Positions 1-8,276 of a stretch of 64,000 nucleotides of DNA are shown here, one piece after another. The DNA is from Polaribacter sejongensis (GTDB lineage Bacteria; Bacteroidota; Bacteroidia; Flavobacteriales; Flavobacteriaceae), in NCBI RefSeq assembly GCF_038024065.1, contig NZ_CP150667.1:806001-870000 (forward strand), read 5' to 3'. Each line of letters starts with the position of its first letter. Position 1 is the stretch's first letter. The notes under the pieces were generated by a model. It was not told where the DNA came from and did not search any database. It saw nothing but the letters and a program-made list of their open reading frames with translations. Both the position numbers and the translations under genes were made by a program.

Positions 1-423
1 TGCCTCTTCTAAACGAGTCGTATCTGCTTCGTAAAGAAAAACTTGTGTTTTTAATACATCTGCTGCTTGTTTTGCAATGTCAGCATCTGATCCTAAGGCT
101 AAATCTAATAGCACTTTTACAGATGGTCCACCTTTCATATGTGATAATTGCTCAAAAGCAGAAGAAGTTGTAATTTCTTTTACGATTGATTCACCTAAAA
201 TAATCTCTTTTAAAAATTTAGCTTTCACACCAGCAGCACTTGTAGTTCCTGGTAAAACATTATATATAAAAAAGTTCAAAGATTCTTCTCTGTACTCGTT
301 TTCTAAATCTTTAATTTGTTCAATGATTTTGCTTAGTAATTCTGCACCATCAATTGGTTGTGGATGAAGACCCTGTTCTTTACGTTCTTCTATCTGCTTA
401 AGGTAGTCTTTATAAATACTCAT
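1..423 (-). CDS. acnB: Aconitate hydratase B, N-terminal part (runs off left edge)
   Basis: This is the first 141 residues of a bifunctional aconitate hydratase 2 / 2-methylisocitrate dehydratase, the TCA-cycle enzyme that interconverts citrate and isocitrate with a 4Fe-4S cluster. The start MSIYKDYLKQIEERKEQG, then GLHPQPIDGAELL and LPGTTSAAGVKAKFLKEI, matches AcnB proteins of Flavobacteriia as I know them; the visible part is the helical HEAT-like N-terminal domain, and the catalytic domains and cluster cysteines lie beyond position 1. The ATG is at 423-421. A TAAGTTTG element on the minus strand at 517-510 could be the -7 box, but I see no -33 element. Family assignment is by recognition only. 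Confidence 0.88.
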   Translation of the reverse strand, partial: MSIYKDYLKQIEERKEQGLHPQPIDGAELLSKIIEQIKDLENEYREESLNFFIYNVLPGTTSAAGVKAKFLKEIILGESIVKEITTSSAFEQLSHMKGGPSVKVLLDLALGSDADIAKQAADVLKTQVFLYEADTTRLEEA

Positions 424-603
424 GAAAGAAATCTTTAGTTACTGTAGGCCTTTTTAATTCTTATAAACGAAAAGACAAACTGTAAAATTATTTATTTATT
501 TTAGTATGACAAACTTACATTTTTTATATTAAAATTAAAAGATAAATAATAGATTGCGTAAATTAATGAATAAAAAAAAGTTATTCGGTAAAACACTGAT
601 TTT

Positions 604-633
604 AAATCAACAAAAAGGATTGTTTGTTGATTT
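604..633 (-). terminator. Hairpin downstream of rnpB, possible terminator
   Basis: Perfect 11-bp inverted repeat (AAATCAACAAA / TTTGTTGATTT, 8-nt loop) 21 nt beyond the 3' end of the RNase P RNA. On the minus strand it is not followed by a clear U tract, so it may be an RNA-end or processing structure. The rest of 424-653 shows nothing recognisable apart from a possible acnB promoter. Confidence 0.4.
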
Positions 634-653
634 ATTTTGAAGTTTTAATAATT

Positions 654-968
654 ATATAGAAAATGCAGACTAATAAGCCGAATCCTGTACCTTAAAAAGG
701 TTCTTATCATTTATCTAGAGTTACAATTACTCGTAACTTCTATCTGCCTACCCTTTAGAATCGAGCGAGTAGCTCTCAAGCTCTAATTTACATGGCATTG
801 CACCTCATAGAGTTTACCTGGTTTCACTACAGCCTAACTGTACATTCTTTCTGTTGCACTGGTCCTCAGCTCTCGCTGGACGGATGTTATCCGCTATGAT
901 ACTCTTTGGTGTCCGGACTTTCCTACTTGTAAAAACAAGACGATAAGATAAGTCTGCAATTTCTATAT
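654..968 (-). ncRNA. rnpB: RNase P RNA
   Basis: This is the catalytic RNA of ribonuclease P, which removes 5' leaders from pre-tRNAs. Read on the minus strand it carries the conserved GGAAAGTCCGGAC block near the 5' end, the ACAGAAAG block, the CAGGTAAACTC region and a 3' GGATTCGGCTTA block typical of type-A RNase P RNA. The ends were set from the P1 helix: minus-strand positions 968-952 pair with 670-654 over 17 bp with one mismatch. The RNA starts just downstream of the dnaJ terminators. Precise ends are estimated from pairing, not measured. Confidence 0.93.
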
Positions 969-994
969 TATAGTATAAATTTATCTTTAGTCAT

Positions 995-1022
995 AAAAAA
1001 AACCCACTCATAAATGAGTGGG
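995..1022 (-). terminator. Rho-independent terminator
   Basis: Stem CCCACTCAT / ATGAGTGGG (1003-1011 with 1014-1022), followed on the minus strand by a run of eight T. It lies below dnaJ and just above rnpB, so it insulates rnpB from dnaJ read-through; it is the second of two tandem hairpins. Confidence 0.8.
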
Positions 1023-1036
1023 AAAAATTGCTATGA

Positions 1037-1071
1037 AAAAGAAAAAGTGTTGCCGATAAAATCAGCAACAC
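1037..1071 (-). terminator. dnaJ terminator, first hairpin
   Basis: Eleven-base-pair stem (1047-1057 with 1061-1071, one G-U pair in the RNA) and a 3-nt loop, followed on the minus strand by TTTTTCTTTTT. It sits about 80 nt after the dnaJ stop codon. Confidence 0.75.
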
Positions 1072-1149
1072 TACAAATGTACATTAAATATTTAAATAAA
1101 ATACAACTTATTTTAAAAAGTCACCTATTTATTTAAAATTAACATTTTA

Positions 1150-2295
1150 TTAAGAGAACATGTCTTTTACTTTTTCAAAAAATGACTTGTCAGATTTATT
1201 TGGATTTGGTCTAAAATTCTCGTTGTCAGACATTTTATCAAAGAATTGTTTTTGTTCTTTATTCAATTCTTGTGGTGTCCAAACATTAATATGTATTAAG
1301 AAATCTCCAGTACCATATCTTTCTATACTTGGTAAACCTTTCCCTTTTAATCTTAAAATTTTACCAGATTGTGTACCAGCATCAATTTTAATTTTTACTT
1401 TACCTGTAACTGTATCCACTTCTTTACTTGTTCCTAAAACAGCTTCAGAGAAATTTACATATAAATCATAATGAATATTGGTTCCTTCTCTCTTTAAAAA
1501 ATCATGAGGAACTTCTTCAATTAATACTAATAAATCTCCAGCAACAGAGTTTTTACCAGGAGCTTCATTACCCTTTCCTCCTACTTTTAACTGAACACCT
1601 TCTGTAACACCAGCTGGAATATTAATTGGAACAGTTTCTTCTTTTATAATTAAACCTTGTGCATCTGCTTCACTTGGTTTTGTACTAATAATTTCTCCTG
1701 CACCAGAACAAGTACCACAAGTAGTTGCAGTTTGCATTCTACCTAAAATAGTATTGGTAACACGCATTTGTTGCCCAGAACCATTACACGTAGTACACGT
1801 TTTATAAGTAACTCCTTCTGCTTGTACTTTACGTCTAACTTTTACTTTCTTTTCTACTCCTTTGGCTATTTCTTCTAAAGTAAGTCTTACACGAATTCGC
1901 ATATTACTTCCTTTAACTCTAGCTTGTCGTTGGCCTCCGCCACCTCCAAAACCACCAAAACCGCCTCCGAAGCCACCGCCTCCGCCGCCAAAAATATCAC
2001 CAAACTGACTAAATATGTCATCCATATTCATGCCGCCGCCTCCACCGAAACCGCCGCCACCTTGTGGACCTTCAAAACCAGCATGACCATATTGATCATA
2101 ACGTGCTCTTTTATTTTCGTCACTTAAAACTTCGTACGCTTCTGCAGCCTTTTTAAAATTCTCTTCTGCAGTGGTATCATCCGGATTCTTATCTGGGTGA
2201 TATTTGATCGCCATTTTTCTATAACCTTTCTTTATTTCTGCTTGAGTTGCAGATTTTGAGAGACCTAATATTTCGTAAAAATCTTGTTTTGCCAT
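1150..2295 (-). CDS. dnaJ: Chaperone DnaJ with only two zinc-finger repeats
   Basis: Hsp40 co-chaperone that delivers unfolded clients to DnaK and stimulates its ATPase. Residues 4-70 form the J domain with HPD at 33-35. Residues 74-125 are an almost pure Gly/Phe linker. The zinc domain has only two CxxCxGxG motifs (167-174 and 193-200) where the classical family has four, so only one zinc centre can form. The C-terminal client-binding domain follows to residue 381. The gene lies downstream of grpE on the same strand with a 131-bp spacer and ends in a double terminator. The two-repeat form agrees with my recollection of flavobacterial DnaJ, so it is probably lineage-typical rather than damage. 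Confidence 0.95.
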   Translation of the reverse strand: MAKQDFYEILGLSKSATQAEIKKGYRKMAIKYHPDKNPDDTTAEENFKKAAEAYEVLSDENKRARYDQYGHAGFEGPQGGGGFGGGGGMNMDDIFSQFGDIFGGGGGGFGGGFGGFGGGGGQRQARVKGSNMRIRVRLTLEEIAKGVEKKVKVRRKVQAEGVTYKTCTTCNGSGQQMRVTNTILGRMQTATTCGTCSGAGEIISTKPSEADAQGLIIKEETVPINIPAGVTEGVQLKVGGKGNEAPGKNSVAGDLLVLIEEVPHDFLKREGTNIHYDLYVNFSEAVLGTSKEVDTVTGKVKIKIDAGTQSGKILRLKGKGLPSIERYGTGDFLIHINVWTPQELNKEQKQFFDKMSDNENFRPNPNKSDKSFFEKVKDMFS

Positions 2296-2343
2296 TTTTT
2301 ATTTTTAATTTTCAGTATTTCATCACAGTTTTTCAGCTCTCAC

Positions 2344-2419
2344 TGCTCACTGTCATTAATACTTCTTTAGTTTACAACATTAGTTTTGCATATGTTGCTC
2401 ACTGTCATTGTAAACTGAA
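2344..2419. repeat. Direct and inverted repeats in the grpE-dnaJ spacer
   Basis: The 14-mer TGCTCACTGTCATT occurs at 2344-2357 and 2396-2409. In addition 2366-2377 and 2408-2419 are inverted copies (TTTAGTTTACAA / TTGTAAACTGAA, 11 of 12 paired), so the grpE-dnaJ transcript could form a hairpin here. It is not followed by a U tract and is probably not a terminator. Confidence 0.5.
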
Positions 2420-2426
2420 TACTTTT

Positions 2427-2975
2427 TTACTGTCCGATAACTACTTTAGGGTAACGAATAATTTTGTCGCCTAATTTGTATCCTTTTTCTACACAGTCAA
2501 TTACTTTTCCTTTTAAATCTTCTGATGGAGCAGGAATTTGTGTAATTGCTTCATGAATTTCAGCATCAAAAACATCACCAGCTTTAGTTTCCACTATAGA
2601 CAATCCTTTTAATTCTAAAGTGTTAAATAATTTTTGATAAATTAACAACACTCCTTTTCTTAATTCTTCTGCCTCTTTATCATCTTCAATATGTGACAGA
2701 GCACGTTCAAAATCATCAATAATTGGCAGTAAAGATGTCATTAAATCTTGTCCAGCAGTTTTAAATAATTCTATTCTTTCTCTAGAAGTTCTCTTTTTAT
2801 AGTTTTCGAACTCAGCAAACAAACGTAAAAACTTATCTTTTTCAGTTTGAAGTAACTCTTCTGTTGTAGGTTCTGCTTTTACAACTTCAGCTTCAACTTC
2901 TTGATTTTCTTCAACTTGAACAGTTTCTTGTTCGTTCTTTATTTCTTCTTCTTGGGTGTTATCTTTCTTACTCAT
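2427..2975 (-). CDS. grpE: Nucleotide exchange factor GrpE
   Basis: GrpE homodimer that releases ADP from DnaK, acting with the neighbouring DnaJ. The protein (182 residues) begins MSKKDNTQEEE with an acidic, Glu-rich coiled N-terminus, then the long-helix segment including AEFENYKKRTSRERIELFK, and ends in the beta domain with HEAITQIPAPSE and KGYKLGDKIIRYPKVVIG, the family signature. The frame stays open upstream to 3146, but the upstream part is not GrpE-like and would run into the neighbouring gene's 3' end, so the ATG at 2975 is chosen. It is expected to be co-transcribed with dnaJ. Confidence 0.95.
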   Translation of the reverse strand: MSKKDNTQEEEIKNEQETVQVEENQEVEAEVVKAEPTTEELLQTEKDKFLRLFAEFENYKKRTSRERIELFKTAGQDLMTSLLPIIDDFERALSHIEDDKEAEELRKGVLLIYQKLFNTLELKGLSIVETKAGDVFDAEIHEAITQIPAPSEDLKGKVIDCVEKGYKLGDKIIRYPKVVIGQ

Positions 2976-3030
2976 TATCTTTGTAATCGTTAAAATGTCT
3001 ACTATTAAAAGGCAAAAACGTTGCCAACAA

Positions 3031-3059
3031 AAAAATAGTGTCAGATTGACACTATTTTT
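3031..3059 (-). terminator. Strong hairpin between the NUMOD4 gene and grpE
   Basis: Perfect 13-bp inverted repeat (AAAAATAGTGTCA / TGACACTATTTTT) with a 3-nt loop, 8 nt after the stop of the NUMOD4-type gene. The A/T-flanked stem would terminate on the minus strand, separating the murA-side genes from grpE-dnaJ. A second small inverted repeat, GGCAA/TTGCC at 3011-3025, lies in the grpE leader. Confidence 0.75.
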
Positions 3060-3066
3060 AACTTCT

Positions 3067-3615
3067 TTATATTTTAACATGGCTCCAATTTTCTCCAGAT
3101 TTAATTCTATGAATTTGCATATCTGAAACTCCAAATCGTTTGGCAATCATAGTAATTCTTGTTCTTTTATTTTTGAGTTGCCTTTTTATAATTTTCACTT
3201 TTCCTTCTGTAAGCTTATAACTAGTTTTTTTGTTTTTTATAGCTTCTATAAACACAGGGTTTTTAAACTGATGCAACTCTTTCTCTCTTTTAGTTGCCCA
3301 CTTTAAATTCTCTACAGTATTATCTGTTTTGTCGTAATTTTTATGTAAAACATAAATTTGATCTTCGTTTTCTTTTTCTATAAAATGCTCTGCCACTAAT
3401 TTATGCACATACCTACTTGTAGATTTGTTATTAGCAATTTGCTTTACATAAATAGTTTCATATCCATTTATAAAACTCTTATTTCTTAAAAACTCTTTAT
3501 CTTCTTTAAAATAAAGCACTCTTCCAAAATTAGAAATCTTAAATTTTTTTACATCAGAAATTTTCTCATCAAATTTAATATGCTTCCATTCTTCTTTCCA
3601 CAAACTTCTTATCAT
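3067..3615 (-). CDS. NUMOD4 / HNH-type endonuclease-like protein with C-terminal HTH
   Basis: A 182-residue protein that looks like a freestanding homing-endonuclease-type protein. The N-terminus (W10 through about residue 55, with FKISNFGRV) fits the NUMOD4 DNA-binding motif; the middle (VHKLVAEHF, then VLHKNYDKTDNTVENLKWAT) fits an HNH_3-like fold with paired His and Asn residues; the C-terminus (RITMIAKRFGVSDMQIHRIKSG) looks like a resolvase-type helix-turn-helix. Relatives are usually found in introns, inteins or phages, yet here the gene stands alone between murA and grpE with no intron visible. It could be an active nuclease or a domesticated DNA-binding protein. The domain reading is moderately secure; function is not. 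Confidence 0.75.
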   Translation of the reverse strand: MIRSLWKEEWKHIKFDEKISDVKKFKISNFGRVLYFKEDKEFLRNKSFINGYETIYVKQIANNKSTSRYVHKLVAEHFIEKENEDQIYVLHKNYDKTDNTVENLKWATKREKELHQFKNPVFIEAIKNKKTSYKLTEGKVKIIKRQLKNKRTRITMIAKRFGVSDMQIHRIKSGENWSHVKI

Positions 3616-3653
3616 GACTTAAAAGTATTTTTAAATTAATAAAAAACTTTTCC

Positions 3654-4964
3654 TTATTCAGCAATTCTTTCAATTTTAGCTCCAATAGATTTTAAACGAG
3701 CTTCTATATTCTCGTAACCTCTATCTATTTGTTCTATATTATTTATTATTGATGTTCCTTTAGCAGATAAAGCAGCAATTAATAATGAGATACCTGCTCT
3801 AATATCTGGCGATGTCATTTTGGTAGCTTTTAATGAGCTTTCAAAATTCATACCAATTACAGTAGCTCTATGTGGGTCGCACAAAATTACTTTTGCCCCC
3901 ATATCTATCAATTTATCAACAAAAAACAAACGGCTTTCAAACATTTTTTGATGTATTAAAACAGTTCCCTTTGCTTGTGTTGCAATTACCAAAACAATAC
4001 TCAATAAATCTGGCGTAAATCCAGGCCAAGGAGCATCTGCAACGGTTAAAACAGAACCATCTATAAAATTCTGTATTTCATACGATTCTTGTGCAGGAAT
4101 ATAAATATCATCTCCTTTTCTTTCTAATTTAATTCCTAGTTTTCTAAATACATTAGGTATTTGTCCTAAGTTATCCCAACTTACGTCTTTAATTGTTAAT
4201 TCAGATCTAGTCATTACTGCAACACCAATCCAAGAACCAATTTCAATCATGTCTGGTAAAACTCTGTGCTCACAACCACCAAGAGCATCTACTCCTTCTA
4301 TGATTAATAAGTTAGAGCCAACGCCAGAGATATTAGCGCCCATAGAATTCAACATTTTACATAACTGTTGAATATAAGGTTCACAAGCGGCATTGTAAAT
4401 TTTTGTAGTTCCTGTAGCTAAAACAGACGCCATTAAAATATTAGCGGTTCCTGTTACAGAAGCTTCATCTAATAACATATCTACGCCAAATAATTCTTCT
4501 GCTTCTACTCCGTAAAAATGTTCTTCTTTATTGTAACGAAATTTTGCACCTAATCGTATAAACCCTTCAAAATGGGTATCTAAACGTCTACGACCAATTT
4601 TATCTCCTCCAGGTCTTGGAATATATCCTCTACCAAAACGAGCTAAAAGTGGACCAACTATCATAATAGAACCACGCAAAGAACTTCCGTCTCTTTTAAA
4701 ATCTGCAGATTCTAAATATTCTAAATTGATTTCATCCGCTTGAAAAGCGTAAGAATTTCTACTTAATTTTTCTACTTTTACTCCTAATTCACCAAGAATA
4801 AAAATTAGTTTGTTAACATCAATAATATCTGGAACGTTATTTACAACAACTCTTTCTGGGGTTAATAAAACCGCACAAAGTATTTGTAAAACTTCGTTTT
4901 TTGCTCCTTGTGGAGTAATGGTTCCGTTTAATTTATGACCGCCTTCAATTTTAAATGATGCCAT
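3654..4964 (-). CDS. murA: UDP-N-acetylglucosamine 1-carboxyvinyltransferase (MurA), Asp in place of catalytic Cys
   Basis: Cytoplasmic enzyme that transfers enolpyruvate from PEP to UDP-GlcNAc, the first committed step of peptidoglycan synthesis. The protein has 436 residues with the family features: QGAKNE near residue 20, RGSIMIVGPLLARFG at 97-111 and the active loop PGGDKIGRRRLDTH at 118-131. The loop carries Asp121 where E. coli has Cys115, the residue alkylated by fosfomycin; Asp at this site is known from other bacteria to preserve activity and abolish fosfomycin inhibition. It lies 3 bp downstream of the DUF4290 gene and is very likely co-transcribed with it. Confidence 0.96.
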   Translation of the reverse strand: MASFKIEGGHKLNGTITPQGAKNEVLQILCAVLLTPERVVVNNVPDIIDVNKLIFILGELGVKVEKLSRNSYAFQADEINLEYLESADFKRDGSSLRGSIMIVGPLLARFGRGYIPRPGGDKIGRRRLDTHFEGFIRLGAKFRYNKEEHFYGVEAEELFGVDMLLDEASVTGTANILMASVLATGTTKIYNAACEPYIQQLCKMLNSMGANISGVGSNLLIIEGVDALGGCEHRVLPDMIEIGSWIGVAVMTRSELTIKDVSWDNLGQIPNVFRKLGIKLERKGDDIYIPAQESYEIQNFIDGSVLTVADAPWPGFTPDLLSIVLVIATQAKGTVLIHQKMFESRLFFVDKLIDMGAKVILCDPHRATVIGMNFESSLKATKMTSPDIRAGISLLIAALSAKGTSIINNIEQIDRGYENIEARLKSIGAKIERIAE

Positions 4965-4967
4965 ATA

Positions 4968-5630
4968 CTAATATCTTTTTCTATTTTTATTTTGATTGCT
5001 ATGTTGTGGTTTCTTATAAGTGCCTTTAGTAGCGGTAGTCCCCTGTCCTTGTGTACGTGGCTTTCTTAACAAGTTTTTACTTTCAGAAAGTTCTTCTTCT
5101 GTATTTCTTAAATCTAATTTACCATCAGATAAATCGAATAAATGCTTAAAAATTACAGCATCATCTACAGTATCTTTATTCCAATTTAAATAACACTTTT
5201 TCATGTGATTTGCAATTGTAAATACCAAAGCTTCTTTTTTCTCGCCTTCTTCCCAACTTAAAGCAATATCTATCATTGTTTGAATATTGTTACCATAATA
5301 ACGATATCTAGATGCTGATTTTGGGTACGCTAATCCTTCTGGCTTCTCTTGTAATTCTTCTTTTGATGGCTGAGGATATGGTGACTCTACATCTAATTTA
5401 AAATCTGCCATGATATATAACTGATCCCAAAGTTTGTGTTTAAAATCTGGTACATCACGTAAATGTGGTTGTAAATTTCCCATAACATCTACAATAGCTT
5501 TTGCCATTTTATCGCGTTCATCTTTAGTTTCTAAAGCCAAACAATGGTCTACTAATTTTTGTATATGTCTGCCGTATTCTGGTATTATCATTAACGGTCT
5601 TTCTGAATTGTATTCTAAATCGAATGTCAT
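4968..5630 (-). CDS. DUF4290 protein
   Basis: A 220-residue protein of the Bacteroidota-specific DUF4290 family, function unknown. It begins MTFDLEYNSERPLMIIPEYGRHIQ, is mostly helical in composition, contains YPKSASRYRYYGNNIQ around residue 125, and ends in a basic, Gln/Asn/Lys-rich tail suggestive of nucleic-acid contact. The frame extends 18 codons upstream to 5684, but family members start at MTFDLEY, so 5630 is chosen. It immediately precedes murA with a 3-bp gap, a pairing I recall from other Bacteroidota, which hints at a link to cell-wall synthesis. That link is inference. Confidence 0.85.
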   Translation of the reverse strand: MTFDLEYNSERPLMIIPEYGRHIQKLVDHCLALETKDERDKMAKAIVDVMGNLQPHLRDVPDFKHKLWDQLYIMADFKLDVESPYPQPSKEELQEKPEGLAYPKSASRYRYYGNNIQTMIDIALSWEEGEKKEALVFTIANHMKKCYLNWNKDTVDDAVIFKHLFDLSDGKLDLRNTEEELSESKNLLRKPRTQGQGTTATKGTYKKPQHSNQNKNRKRY

Positions 5631-5845
5631 TTTTATATTTTTGAGAAGTGTTCTCGATACATTTTCCTTTATCATTTTAACCAAAAGAAAACACTAGAAC
5701 TGAAAAATTATAGTTTGTAGTTATTTAACGTTGCAAAATAACAATTTATTTTTAGTTTTTAGGATTCATTTTTAATTAGATTCCCTTTTTCAAGGGAAAG
5801 ACAGTTTAAATGACAATTAAAAACACCGTTTAAGATAGCCTTTTG

Positions 5846-8167
5846 CTATCCAATTACTTTTAATTTGGCAAATTGAAGTAATAATTTCTTTTTACCAACA
5901 GTACCAAATTTAATTTCTGCTTTTTTATTTGGTCCATTTCCTTCTAATCCAATTACCTCTCCTGTACCAAATCTATTGTGCTCTACAAAATTACCCACAA
6001 CAATATTACCATCAAATAAATTAGGTTTTGAGGTTGCTTGAGATACCTTTTTTAGATTTTTAGGAATAATAATTTCTTTTTTCTTCACCAAATCACGTTC
6101 CATTTTTTTACGTTGAATCGGTTTTTGAAAACGAATTCCTTTTGGAGCATCATCAAAAATACTTTTATCTACAAAGTTATTGATTGCTGGGTTGGTACTT
6201 TTTGGAGTGATGTAATTTAGATACTGATCATCTATTTCCTCTAAAAATCTACTAGGTTCTGCATCTACCAATTTCCCCCATCTATAACGGGTTTGCGCAT
6301 AACTTAAATAAGCTACTTTTTCTGCCCTTGTTATGGCTACGTAAAACAACCTTCGCTCCTCCTCTAATTCACTTCGCGTATTCATGCTCATTGCAGAAGG
6401 AAATAAAGATTCCTCTAATCCAACAACATACACATACATATACTCCAATCCTTTAGACTGGTGAATCGTCATTAAAGAAACAGATGGTTTGTCATCTTCT
6501 TTTTTAGCATCAAAATCTGTTGCCAACGCCACATCTTCTAAGAAAGTAGTTAAAGAAGTATCGCCTCCTTCTTCAATTTTATCCGTAATAAAATCTTTAA
6601 TTCCGTTTAAAAGTTCTTGAACGTTTTCTACCTTACTAACTGCTTCTGGCGTTCCGTCTTTTTCTAAATCTTTTATTAATTGTGCCTTTTTTACAACTGT
6701 TTCAGCAATTTCGAATGCATTTTTTGTTTGCGATTCTACTTGCAAACTTTGCATCATTGTCATAAAATTACGAAGCTTATTTTTAGTCCCCGTATTTATT
6801 TTTAAATCTATTTTATCGATATATTTAATGATATCGAAAATTGATTTTTTATAATGATTTGCAGCAATAGTAAGTCTATCTATAGTAGTCGCTCCAATAC
6901 CACGAGCAGGGTAATTGATTATTCTTTTTAACGCTTCTTCATCATTTGGGTTGATTAAAATACGTAAGTAAGATAAGATATCTTTTATTTCTTTCCTTTG
7001 ATAAAAAGAGATTCCTCCGTAAATTTTATAATCAATTCCTTTTTTACGCAACGCATCTTCAATTGCTCTAGACTGTGAGTTTGTTCTATACAAAACACAA
7101 AAATCATCTGGAGTTAATTGATGGTTCATTTGATTCTCCCAAATGGATTGTGCTACAAAACGTCCTTCTTCTCCGTCGGAAATAGTACGCATTACATTTA
7201 TAGCTTCTCCAGGATCATTAGAGGTCCAAACTTCTTTATCTAATTTTGTTTTATTTTTTTCGATTACAGAGTTTGCGGCGTTTACAATATTACTTGTAGA
7301 ACGATAATTTTGCTCAAGTTTAAAGGTTTTTACATCCGGATAATCTTTCTGGAAATTTAATATATTCTGAATATTTGCGCCCCTAAAACTATAGATACTC
7401 TGAGAATCATCTCCAACCACACAAATATTCCCGAATTTATCTGCCAAAGCTCTCACAATAATATATTGAGAATGGTTTGTATCTTGATACTCATCTACCA
7501 TTATATATCTAAAACGGTCTTGGTATTTTGCCAACGTTTCTGGAAAACGCGCCAATAACTCATTGGTTCTTAACAATAAATCATCAAAATCCATTGCACC
7601 AGCCTTAAAACATCGGTCTACATAGGTTCTATAAATATTACCAACTTCTGGCCTACTTGCATGTAAATCTGCTTCTTGTAATTCTGGGTTATTAAAATAG
7701 GCTTTAACCGTAATTAAACTATTCTTAAAGGAAGAAATTCTACCTAGAATCTGTTTAGGCTTGTATTGCTCTCTATTTAAATTCTTTTCTTTTATAATTG
7801 CTGATATCAACCGAACAGAATCTTGAGAATCGTAAATTGTAAAATTAGTTGGAAACCCTAATTTATCTGCTTCGGTACGTAAAATTCTAGCAAAAACGGA
7901 GTGAAAAGTTCCCATCCACAGATTTCTAGATTCACTGTTACCTACAACACTAGCAATTCTTGCCTTCATTTCTTTGGCTGCCTTGTTGGTAAATGTAAGT
8001 GATAAAATATTAAAAGAATCTACGCCTTGCTTCATTAAATGCGCTATTCTATAGGTTAATACACGTGTTTTACCAGAACCCGCACCAGCAATAATAATCA
8101 TGGGTCCGTCTTTCTGTAAGACAGCCTGTCTCTGTGGTTCGTTTAAAGAATCTAAATATGTGCTCAA
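5846..8167 (-). CDS. uvrD: UvrD/PcrA-type superfamily 1 DNA helicase, TTG start
   Basis: ATP-dependent 3'-5' DNA helicase of the UvrD/PcrA/Rep family, used in excision repair and in removing proteins from DNA. The 773 residues show the Q-motif region (LNEPQRQAV), Walker A GAGSGKT at 28-34, Walker B VDEYQDTN, GDDSQSIYSFRGA (motif III), the QNYRS motif, VSLMTIHQSKGLEY and VAITRAE near the C-terminus, and a PcrA-like C-terminal tail ending in a Tudor-like segment (VVGNFVEHNRFGTGEVIGL). The only start that fits the family N-terminus is TTG at 8167; an in-frame stop lies just upstream. Whether it is orthologous to UvrD, PcrA or Rep cannot be settled here. Confidence 0.93.
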   Translation of the reverse strand: MSTYLDSLNEPQRQAVLQKDGPMIIIAGAGSGKTRVLTYRIAHLMKQGVDSFNILSLTFTNKAAKEMKARIASVVGNSESRNLWMGTFHSVFARILRTEADKLGFPTNFTIYDSQDSVRLISAIIKEKNLNREQYKPKQILGRISSFKNSLITVKAYFNNPELQEADLHASRPEVGNIYRTYVDRCFKAGAMDFDDLLLRTNELLARFPETLAKYQDRFRYIMVDEYQDTNHSQYIIVRALADKFGNICVVGDDSQSIYSFRGANIQNILNFQKDYPDVKTFKLEQNYRSTSNIVNAANSVIEKNKTKLDKEVWTSNDPGEAINVMRTISDGEEGRFVAQSIWENQMNHQLTPDDFCVLYRTNSQSRAIEDALRKKGIDYKIYGGISFYQRKEIKDILSYLRILINPNDEEALKRIINYPARGIGATTIDRLTIAANHYKKSIFDIIKYIDKIDLKINTGTKNKLRNFMTMMQSLQVESQTKNAFEIAETVVKKAQLIKDLEKDGTPEAVSKVENVQELLNGIKDFITDKIEEGGDTSLTTFLEDVALATDFDAKKEDDKPSVSLMTIHQSKGLEYMYVYVVGLEESLFPSAMSMNTRSELEEERRLFYVAITRAEKVAYLSYAQTRYRWGKLVDAEPSRFLEEIDDQYLNYITPKSTNPAINNFVDKSIFDDAPKGIRFQKPIQRKKMERDLVKKKEIIIPKNLKKVSQATSKPNLFDGNIVVGNFVEHNRFGTGEVIGLEGNGPNKKAEIKFGTVGKKKLLLQFAKLKVIG

Positions 8168-8276
8168 TGGTTTATTTTAAAGGAATTTGAAAGCGTGAAA
8201 TTAACCAAACTATTCGTTTCTATAAAAGAAGATGAATACTATTTATTCACAATTTTCACATAAGAAAATCCAAACA

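Noticed and set aside
1160..1471. Plus-strand open frame opposite dnaJ
   Set aside because: Antisense shadow of a clear conserved gene, with no family resemblance.
2976..3146. N-terminal extension of GrpE to an upstream ATG at 3146
   Set aside because: The extra 57 residues are not GrpE-like and overlap the 3' end of the NUMOD4-type gene and its terminator; MSKKDNTQ at 2975 fits the family.
5834..5850. Hairpin GATAGC/GCTATC at the helicase stop codon as a terminator
   Set aside because: Only 6 bp, overlaps the stop codon and is not followed by a T run on the minus strand.
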